DNA of 37,095 nucleotides from Igneacidithiobacillus sp041146875 (GTDB taxonomy: Bacteria; Pseudomonadota; Gammaproteobacteria; Acidithiobacillales; Acidithiobacillaceae). The translations under genes were made by a program, and so were the position numbers. The stretch covers positions 1-37,095 of the forward strand of contig NZ_JBFRXP010000022.1 of NCBI RefSeq assembly GCF_041146875.1, written 5' to 3'. The notes beneath the pieces were generated by a model. It saw only the letters and a program-made list of their open reading frames with translations, ran no database searches and was not told where the DNA came from. Below, piece by piece: positions 31,547-37,095 of the stretch (its first letter is position 1; each line of letters opens with the position of its first letter).

Positions 31547-32425
31547 ATGACTTTCCAAGAAATCATCCAACAGTTGCAACAGTTCTGGAGTGAACAGGGT
31601 TGCGTCATATTACAGCCAATGGATATGCCCGTTGGTGCCGGTACCTTTCATCCGGCAACCTTCCTGCGCGCGATAGGTCCGGAGCCTTGGCGTGCCGCCT
31701 ATGTGCAGCCCTCACGCCGACCCACGGATGGTCGTTATGGCGACAATCCCAATCGTCTGCAGCACTACTATCAGTTTCAGGCGGTGTTAAAGCCCAATCC
31801 CAGCAATCTGCAGGACCTGTATCTGGAATCTCTGCGCCGCCTCGGCATCGACATTGCCCTGCAAGACATCCGCTTTGTTGAGGACGACTGGGAGTCCCCT
31901 ACCCTCGGCGCCTGGGGGCTGGGTTGGGAAGTCTGGCTTAACGGCATGGAAGTCACCCAATTCACGTATTTCCAACAGGTAGGCGGACTGGACTGCCGCC
32001 CGGTGATGGGCGAGGTCACCTACGGTTTGGAACGCCTGGCTATGTACCTGCAAGGCGTCGAAAGTGTATATGACCTAGTCTGGACGCCGGGGGTCAGTTA
32101 TGGCGACGTCTACCATCAAAACGAGGTGGAGCAGTCACGCTATAATTTTGAGCTCGCACCGGTAGACGATCTGTTTCAACGATTTGATCGCGCTGAGGCC
32201 GATTGCTGCAATCTCATTAACGCGAAGCTGCCCCTACCCGCCTACGAGCGGGTGCTCGACTGCTCACATACCTTCAATCTCCTCGACGCCCGGCATGCCA
32301 TCGCCGTCAACGAGCGTGCAAGATTTATTGGCCGAGTGCGCAACCTGGCACGCGGCGTCGCCGAGATCTATGCCGACGCCCGCGCCGAACTGGGCCACCC
32401 CTTGTTACAGGGAACGGACGCATGA
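31547..32425 (+). CDS. glyQ: Glycyl-tRNA synthetase alpha subunit
   Basis: A 292-residue class II synthetase subunit that carries the aminoacylation site of the tetrameric bacterial GlyRS. Family segments are clear: MTFQEIIQQLQQFWSEQGCVILQPMDMPVGAGTFHP at the start, then YVQPSRRPTDGRYGDNPNRLQHYYQFQ, FVEDDWESPTLGAWGLGWEVWLNGMEVTQFTYFQQ and TYGLERLAMYLQGV. It overlaps glyS by four bases (ATGA). Length and sequence are ordinary. Confidence 0.98.
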   Translation: MTFQEIIQQLQQFWSEQGCVILQPMDMPVGAGTFHPATFLRAIGPEPWRAAYVQPSRRPTDGRYGDNPNRLQHYYQFQAVLKPNPSNLQDLYLESLRRLGIDIALQDIRFVEDDWESPTLGAWGLGWEVWLNGMEVTQFTYFQQVGGLDCRPVMGEVTYGLERLAMYLQGVESVYDLVWTPGVSYGDVYHQNEVEQSRYNFELAPVDDLFQRFDRAEADCCNLINAKLPLPAYERVLDCSHTFNLLDARHAIAVNERARFIGRVRNLARGVAEIYADARAELGHPLLQGTDA

Positions 32426-34500
32426 ATTCTTACCCACTATTGCTGGAAATCGGCTGCGAAGAGCTGCCCGCTGCCGAGCAGCAACAGCTGCAACTCACTA
32501 CCATAGAGAGCATGGCCCGTTTACTGGACGAGGCAGGAATCGAAACCGGAGAGATTCGCGCCTACATTTCCCCGCGCCGGATTGCCCTACTCATCCACGA
32601 CCTGGCAAACACTACTCGGGCGGAAGAGGAAATACGCCGCGGGCCGCCTCTCGAACGCGCCTTTGTCGAGGGCAAGGCAACATCTGCCGCCGAGGGCTTT
32701 GCACGCTCCTGCGGTGTCGCCGTAACCGCTTTGCAGCACTTGGATACCGACAAAGGCACTGTACTTGCCTGGCGCATTCAGCATCCCGCACGTCCTGTGG
32801 CCGAGTTACTGCCGGATCTCGCCACGCGTTGGGTGGAATCCCTGCCCCTGCGCAAACGCATGCGCTGGGGACAGCGGGAAGAGAGCTTTTCCCGCCCCAT
32901 TCGTTGGTTGGTCCTACGTTTCGGCGACCAGGCCCTGCCCTGGCAGGCTTTTGGTCTGCAGAGCGAGGCGCACAGCTTTGGCCACCGCGTTCATCATCCA
33001 GGACCTGTACCTATCCTACCGCTACATTCTTATGCCGAGGCCTTACTGCAGGCCAAGGTCCGTGCCGACTGGCAGGAGCGTCGTGCGCATATTGATGCAG
33101 AGCTGCACCGCGTAGCGCAGGAGCTAGATTGCACCCCGGTACTCGCTGATGCCCTCCTCGACGAAATCACCGGGCTCTGTGAATGGCCAGTCGCCTTGGC
33201 TGGCGGCTTTGCCGAAGACTATCTGAACATCCCCGAAGAAGTGCTGATTACCGTGATGATCCAGCACCAGCGCTATGTACCGTTACGCAACCAGAATGGC
33301 AAACTGGCGGCTCGCTACCTCTTCATTGCCAATCTGGAGAGTCGCGACGCGCAAGTCGTCATTCACGGCAACAATCGGGTATTACGCGCCCGCTTGGCGG
33401 ATGCCGCCTTCTTTTGGGATCAAGATCGGCGGCAAAATCTGGAGTCTCGCCTCCCCGAATTGGCTACAGTATCTTTTCAAGACGGCTTAGGCAGCATTGC
33501 CGACAAGGTGACCCGTCTCAGCAAGCTTGCGCCCAAAATCGCCGCCTTAGTTGGCACCGATGCGCAAGCATCTCGACGCGCGGCAGAACTCTGCAAGAGC
33601 GATCTGCTCAGCGGTATGGTCGGTGAATTTCCCGAACTCCAGGGCATCATGGGTGGCTACTATGCCCGCCATGACGGGGAAACTGCAGCCGTAGCAGAGG
33701 CTATCGGCGAGCATTACCAGCCCGCCGGGCGCGACGACACCATCCCCAACTCGGCGGCAGGACAGGCCCTCGCCCTGGCAGATCGCATCGATACCCTTTA
33801 CGGCTTCTTCGCGCTCGGGAAAATCCCGACCGGCGACCGGGACCCCTTTGCCTTGCGCCGGGCGGCCCTGGGAATTCTCCGTATTGCATTGGAGGGCGAG
33901 CACTCTCTGTCGTTGGGGGTGCTGATCAACATCGCCAGCGGCGAATATGCGAAGACCCTCCCCGCCGCCACCGACCCGAGCGAGAAGCTCAGCGAGTTCT
34001 TTCAAGACCGTCTGCGGGTGATATTCCGCGAGGAGGGCTTTACCGCTGATCGTATTGCTGCGGTGTTGGCGGTGGCTAGTGACGACCCTCTCGACGCCCA
34101 GCGCCGCTTAGAGAGTCTCAGCGCGTTCCTGGCGGAGGACCCGCGGGCCGACGATCTCGCCGCGCTGATCAAGCGCGTCAGCAATCTTTTGCGCAAAGAA
34201 GGAGAACAAGGCACAACCACCCTTCAGCCCACACAATTGCGCGAGGAAGCAGAAAAGGCGTTATTCGGCGCTTGGTCGGCAATCGGTGAGAAAGTAGAAA
34301 GAGACTTGGCGAACAGGAACTATCGGGAGGCACTCGTTACCCTCGCCAGCCTGCGCGACCCTGTCGACCATTTCTTTACGGCAGTGATGGTGCTCTGCGA
34401 GGATCTCGGGCTCCGCGCACAGCGTCTGGCCCTGCTTCGTACTCTGCAGACGGTCTTCTTGCGTATTGCCGATTTTTCCCTGCTTCAGGGCCGCGCATGA
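32422..34500 (+). CDS. glyS: Glycyl-tRNA synthetase beta subunit
   Basis: A 692-residue subunit needed for tRNA binding by the heterotetrameric GlyRS. It begins PLLLEIGCEELPA, a hallmark of the family, and continues with KRMRWG, FSRPIRWLV, FAEDYLNIPEEVLITVMIQHQRYVPL, and an HD-type domain (around GIMGGYYARHDGE and ALADRIDTLYGFF). The C-terminus carries the anticodon-binding-like region with the typical DPVDHFFTAVMVL. It overlaps glyQ and gmhB by four bases each, so glyQ-glyS-gmhB is a translationally coupled set. Confidence 0.98.
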   Translation: MNSYPLLLEIGCEELPAAEQQQLQLTTIESMARLLDEAGIETGEIRAYISPRRIALLIHDLANTTRAEEEIRRGPPLERAFVEGKATSAAEGFARSCGVAVTALQHLDTDKGTVLAWRIQHPARPVAELLPDLATRWVESLPLRKRMRWGQREESFSRPIRWLVLRFGDQALPWQAFGLQSEAHSFGHRVHHPGPVPILPLHSYAEALLQAKVRADWQERRAHIDAELHRVAQELDCTPVLADALLDEITGLCEWPVALAGGFAEDYLNIPEEVLITVMIQHQRYVPLRNQNGKLAARYLFIANLESRDAQVVIHGNNRVLRARLADAAFFWDQDRRQNLESRLPELATVSFQDGLGSIADKVTRLSKLAPKIAALVGTDAQASRRAAELCKSDLLSGMVGEFPELQGIMGGYYARHDGETAAVAEAIGEHYQPAGRDDTIPNSAAGQALALADRIDTLYGFFALGKIPTGDRDPFALRRAALGILRIALEGEHSLSLGVLINIASGEYAKTLPAATDPSEKLSEFFQDRLRVIFREEGFTADRIAAVLAVASDDPLDAQRRLESLSAFLAEDPRADDLAALIKRVSNLLRKEGEQGTTTLQPTQLREEAEKALFGAWSAIGEKVERDLANRNYREALVTLASLRDPVDHFFTAVMVLCEDLGLRAQRLALLRTLQTVFLRIADFSLLQGRA

Positions 34501-35033
34501 CGCCACTACTCATTCTCGACCGCGATGGGGTCATCAACGAAGACAGCGATGCCTTCATCAAATCCCCTGCCGAATGGCGACCAATTCCCGGCAGTCTGGA
34601 AGCAATTGCGCGTTTCAATCGTGCTGGTTACACGGTAGTGGTAGCGAGCAATCAGTCGGGCATCGGACGGCGGCTGTTCAGCCCGCGCGCCTTGGCTGCC
34701 ATCCACGCCCGCATGCGGCGAGAACTGGCCGAGGCGGGAGGACGGATTGACGCCATCTTCTTCTGCCCACATCACCCGGAAGCCGGCTGCGATTGCCGCA
34801 AACCGCAGGATGGGATGTTTCGCCAGATTGCCGAGCGCTTTCAAATCGATCTGCAGGGAGTGCCGGCAGTAGGCGACAGCCACCGCGACATTCTTGCAGC
34901 CCGCAGTGCTGGTGCAAGTCCCATTTTGGTGCTTACCGGCAAAGGCAAAAAGACCGCCGATACAGCACACGCCGAGGGAGTACCGATTTTTCATAACCTA
35001 ACTGCTGTCGCCGACGCCCTGCTTGGCCATTAA
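34497..35033 (+). CDS. gmhB: D-glycero-D-manno-heptose-1,7-bisphosphate 7-phosphatase
   Basis: A 178-residue HAD-superfamily phosphatase of lipopolysaccharide heptose synthesis. Nucleophile Asp8 and general acid Asp10 lie in LILDRDGVINED; the SNQSG motif follows, and the structural zinc site is Cys90, His92, Cys98 and Cys100 (CPHHPEAGCDC). The late motif VGDSHRDILAARSAG holds the magnesium ligands. It starts within the glyS stop and is followed three bases later by plsC, a gene order common in proteobacteria. It implies an outer membrane with heptose-containing lipopolysaccharide. Confidence 0.94.
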   Translation: MTPLLILDRDGVINEDSDAFIKSPAEWRPIPGSLEAIARFNRAGYTVVVASNQSGIGRRLFSPRALAAIHARMRRELAEAGGRIDAIFFCPHHPEAGCDCRKPQDGMFRQIAERFQIDLQGVPAVGDSHRDILAARSAGASPILVLTGKGKKTADTAHAEGVPIFHNLTAVADALLGH

Positions 35034-35036
35034 GCC

Positions 35037-35753
35037 ATGGGCAAAGCCCTGCGCAGCATCTTGTTTTACGTTACGTTCACGCTCTGGACCCTGCTCTGGG
35101 CACTGGTACTCCTACCCTTCCCGCTCCTGCCGCAGCACACGCGGTATTGGGGTTGCGGCACTTGGGCGCGGGTCGCCAGTCACATCTTTGCCTGGAGCAT
35201 CGGCGTACGCTACTGCATGCAGGGGCTGGAAAACGTCCCGCACGGCCCCTGCGTCATTCTCAGCAACCACCAATCCTCGCTCGAAACCCTGCTGCTCTGG
35301 TGTTATCTCCCGCACCTGTCCTTCGTGCTCAAGGCCGAACTGCTACGCTTTCCCATCATTGGCTGGTATCTGCCCCTATCTGCCCCCATCGCCATCAATC
35401 GCGGGGCCGGGCGCCAAGCCTTGAAACAGGTATTGGAAGAAGGAGAAAAACGTCTGCGCGCAGGTGTCCCTGTGCTGATTTTTCCCGAGGGAACCCGGCA
35501 AGCCTGCGGCGAGTTAGGGACCTTTCATCAAACCGGGGTGGCCCTCGCGCAGCGTGCTGGCGTGCCGGTCGTTCCCTTGGCTGTGAATACCGGATGCTTC
35601 TGGCCGCGCGGCGATTGGCGCAAGCGTCCGGGCGATTTACACCTGCATTTCGGCCCTGCAGATAGCAGCACAGGACGCAGTAACGAAGTGACGCAACACC
35701 TGCGTGACTGGATCGCTTCCGAAATCAAGCAGATGCAGACGCACAGCGACTGA
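35037..35753 (+). CDS. plsC: 1-acyl-sn-glycerol-3-phosphate acyltransferase
   Basis: A 238-residue membrane-associated acyltransferase of phospholipid synthesis. An N-terminal hydrophobic segment (ILFYVTFTLWTLLWALVLLPFPLL) precedes the catalytic motif His78-QSSL-Glu83, an HX4E variant of the usual HX4D, and the substrate motif FPEGTR (149-154). It acylates lysophosphatidate to phosphatidate. The gene sits three bases after gmhB. Its 3' end overlaps the convergent RimK-like gene by 29 bases, with no terminator visible between them. Confidence 0.93.
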   Translation: MGKALRSILFYVTFTLWTLLWALVLLPFPLLPQHTRYWGCGTWARVASHIFAWSIGVRYCMQGLENVPHGPCVILSNHQSSLETLLLWCYLPHLSFVLKAELLRFPIIGWYLPLSAPIAINRGAGRQALKQVLEEGEKRLRAGVPVLIFPEGTRQACGELGTFHQTGVALAQRAGVPVVPLAVNTGCFWPRGDWRKRPGDLHLHFGPADSSTGRSNEVTQHLRDWIASEIKQMQTHSD

Positions 35754-36618
35754 GCACAAAATCGGCAAGCTGTCGGGCAATATCCACACCGCTCACGCGC
35801 TCGATTCCTTCCAGACTCGGCACCGGGTTGACCTCAAGGACCAAGTAGCCGCCTTGGCCATCGGCCATCAGGTCTACACCCGCGAAATCCAGCCCTAGAG
35901 CAGCAGTCGCAGCTACCGCCAGTTCCCCCAGCCCGGAAGCTATCTCTGCAGCTTCTACTGGCTTCGCCGTACCAGAGCGATGCAGATTGCTACGGAATTC
36001 TTCCGGCCCTGCCCTGCGGCGCATCGCCGCCAAAACCGTACCGCCAAGCACGATGACCCGACAATCCTCGCGACCAGGCAGAAACCGCTGCAAGAGGGTT
36101 TCGTGCTGCAGTTGCAGCAGCGTATCTATCAGCGCCCGCCCGCCCCCGGTACTCTCTGCCAAGTTGACACCCACGCCTTGGGAACCGCTCAGCAATTTGC
36201 TCACCACCGGAACGCCGAGCTGTGCCAGCGCCTGTGTCGCCGCAGACGCATCTGCCAAATACCAGGTATCGGGCACCGGCAGAGACGCGCTGGCGAGGAT
36301 TTGCAGAGAGAGAAACTTGTCGCGTGCGCGCTGCAGTGCATCACCACCGTTCAGACAGTAACTCCCTTGCGCAGCAAAGTGCCGCAAAAGGCGAACTCCA
36401 AGCTGGGTTAGTGGGCTGCCAAAACGCGGCAGGACTGCTTGGGCGGCCACCATGGGTTCCCCGTCATAATACAACCAGAAGCTTCCGCCCTGCAGACTCA
36501 AAGCGCAGCGCTCCGGCTGCAAGATGGTGCAAATCACGCCACGTTCCTGCAGCGCCGCCAGCAAGCGGCGGGTAGAATAGAGCTCAGGGTAACGCGAAAG
36601 GATGACGACGGAAATCAA
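35725..36618 (-). CDS. RimK-family ATP-grasp ligase
   Basis: A 297-residue ATP-grasp enzyme of the RimK/LysX type, which adds an amino acid (often glutamate) to a carboxylate. An N-terminal pre-ATP-grasp domain precedes the ATP-binding region: DKFLSLQILASASLPVPDT, VVSKLLSGSQGVGV, then EEFRSNLHRSGTA, and the magnesium-binding VDLMADGQGGYLVLEVNPVPSLEGIE near the end. The substrate cannot be told; RimK modifies ribosomal protein S6, while relatives make glutathione-like compounds, cofactors or peptide-carrier amino acids. The start overlaps the stop of the upstream 97-residue gene (ATGA), so the two are coupled. Confidence 0.85.
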   Translation of the reverse strand: MISVVILSRYPELYSTRRLLAALQERGVICTILQPERCALSLQGGSFWLYYDGEPMVAAQAVLPRFGSPLTQLGVRLLRHFAAQGSYCLNGGDALQRARDKFLSLQILASASLPVPDTWYLADASAATQALAQLGVPVVSKLLSGSQGVGVNLAESTGGGRALIDTLLQLQHETLLQRFLPGREDCRVIVLGGTVLAAMRRRAGPEEFRSNLHRSGTAKPVEAAEIASGLGELAVAATAALGLDFAGVDLMADGQGGYLVLEVNPVPSLEGIERVSGVDIARQLADFVLSRCASASA

Positions 36619-36908
36619 TCGCCGTCCTGATAGCGCAGTAGCGGCAATTCACCGTGCGCAATGGAGCGCTCAATAAAACTGGCGCGGCCGGGTTGCCGTT
36701 TTTCCAGATCGGCACGGCTAGGTGCATCTACCCCCACTATCGCTGCCAGTAACACTTCCAGTTCTTCACCATCCACGCGCAACGTGCCGAAGGGATTCTG
36801 CGGGCTTGCCGGGCGCCAAAAGAGATTGCTGCGCCAGCCTTTGGCACGCACTGTAGGATCCGCAAAAAGTTTTCGGCAACGCTGCGCAAGATCTTGTTTT
36901 GTTTCCAT
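36615..36908 (-). CDS. Protein of unknown function, coupled to the RimK-like ligase
   Basis: A 97-residue soluble protein that I do not recognise. It begins METKQDLAQRCRKLFADPTVRAKGW and continues with SNLFWRPASPQNPFGTLRVDGEELEVLLAAIVGV. One cysteine is present; there is no signal peptide or membrane segment. I chose the ATG at 36908 because GAGGGTGG lies just upstream; longer versions reach into the divergent promoter region. Its stop overlaps the start of the RimK-like gene by four bases, which suggests a shared pathway or that it is a substrate or partner of the ligase. It is divergent from the hdrB-like gene at 37058. Confidence 0.72.
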   Translation of the reverse strand: METKQDLAQRCRKLFADPTVRAKGWRSNLFWRPASPQNPFGTLRVDGEELEVLLAAIVGVDAPSRADLEKRQPGRASFIERSIAHGELPLLRYQDGD

Positions 36909-36948
36909 TGCCACCCTCATTTGCTGGCCTATGAATAAAATCCGCGAC

Positions 36949-36977
36949 TTGGCTTTAGCAGTATAGAAGAGCATAAT
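36949..36977 (+). promoter_or_regulatory. Candidate sigma-70 promoter for the right-hand hdrB-like gene
   Basis: TTGGCT (36949-36954), a 17-base spacer and CATAAT (36972-36977). The -10 has five of six consensus bases, the -35 four. A leader of about 74 bases would precede the gene, with AAGGAG as ribosome binding site. This suggests that the second hdrB-like copy is expressed on its own rather than from an rhd-type operon. Confidence 0.5.
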
Positions 36978-37057
36978 GGTCAACTATAAAGAGATCCAAA
37001 ACGGACGCACGGCAACGGATCATAGTCTGGGCCCGCAGGGCCGACAAGGAGTTTGCA

Positions 37058-37095
37058 ATGAGTGAGAACACGACACAGCAAGGGGTAGCCGGGCA
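37058..37095 (+). CDS. Second hdrB-like gene, N-terminal fragment (runs off window)
   Basis: The 12 visible codons encode the same residues as the start of hdrB1 on the other end of the window (MSENTTQQGVAG) and are identical in every base. The next codon begins CA rather than CG, so residue 13 would be His or Gln where hdrB1 has Arg. AAGGAG stands about seven bases upstream, and the upstream sequence is unrelated to that of hdrB1. It is preceded by its own likely promoter, not by an hdrC gene. Whether it is a full HdrB paralogue, a fragment or the start of a second hdr operon cannot be seen here. Confidence 0.6.
   Translation, partial: MSENTTQQGVAG
37058..37095. repeat. Inverted terminal match to 1-38
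   Basis: This is the right-hand arm of the match to bases 1-38, in inverted orientation, with 37 of 38 identical positions. The mismatch is at the outermost base. The arms flank about 37 kb. Confidence 0.85.

Noticed and set aside
32184..33095. Open frame of 303 codons on the plus strand within glyQ and glyS
   Set aside because: It is an out-of-frame reading of two unmistakable glycyl-tRNA synthetase genes.
1..37095. tRNA genes, CRISPR arrays, insertion sequences or integrase genes
   Set aside because: No cloverleaf sequence, regular spaced repeat or transposase motif was seen on either strand.

Overview
The window reads as chromosome of a chemolithoautotrophic sulfur-oxidising proteobacterium, most likely of the class Acidithiobacillia (Acidithiobacillus or Thermithiobacillus relatives). 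The reasons are an sHdr gene cluster, a SoxXYZAB cluster without soxCD, a sigma-54 two-component system beside sox that resembles TspS/TspR of Acidithiobacillus caldus, and ordinary proteobacterial housekeeping blocks (mreBCD-rodA, dacA-ybeD-lipB-lipA, glyQ-glyS-gmhB-plsC). The taxon is inferred from gene content and order, not from a marker gene.

Bases 1-8663 are mostly on the minus strand. They hold the start of an sHdr cluster (rhd, tusA, dsrE3A, hdrC1 and the first codons of hdrB1), then a SoeABC-type cytoplasmic sulfite dehydrogenase with moaA directly behind it, a 101-residue protein of unknown function on the plus strand, and moaC. Together these can turn sulfane sulfur into sulfite (sHdr) and sulfite into sulfate (Soe), with molybdenum-cofactor genes alongside.

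Bases 8671-17975 form a plus-strand thiosulfate regulon. A tandem PhnD-like periplasmic binding protein, a membrane histidine kinase and an NtrC-type activator are followed by soxX, soxY, soxZ, soxA, a DUF302-like gene and soxB. Near-consensus -24/-12 sigma-54 promoters stand before both the sensor block and soxX. Strong terminators close both blocks.

Bases 18037-27133 are cell-envelope and lipoate genes: mreB, mreC, mreD, rodA, dacA, ybeD, lipB, lipA, a YdcF-like protein, a secreted L,D-transpeptidase and an unknown 146-residue protein.

Bases 27211-31482 are the most unusual part. Five tightly packed plus-strand genes encode a membrane-anchored FimV/TPR-like protein, a degenerate receiver fused to a C-terminal winged-helix-like region, a COG2229-type small Ras-like GTPase, a winged-helix plus roadblock-like protein, and a canonical roadblock/LC7 protein. 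The set resembles actinobacterial conservons and the MglA/MglB polarity switch. It is visibly more A/T-rich than its neighbours.

Bases 31547-36908 are glyQ, glyS, gmhB and plsC, then a convergent pair (RimK-like ATP-grasp ligase and a 97-residue unknown protein). The window ends with the first 38 bases of a plus-strand gene. These match the first 38 bases of the minus-strand hdrB1 at the other end, 37 of 38 positions, so the window is flanked by inverted hdrB starts. I found no tRNA, rRNA, CRISPR array or insertion sequence, and no gene-free stretch longer than 300 bases.
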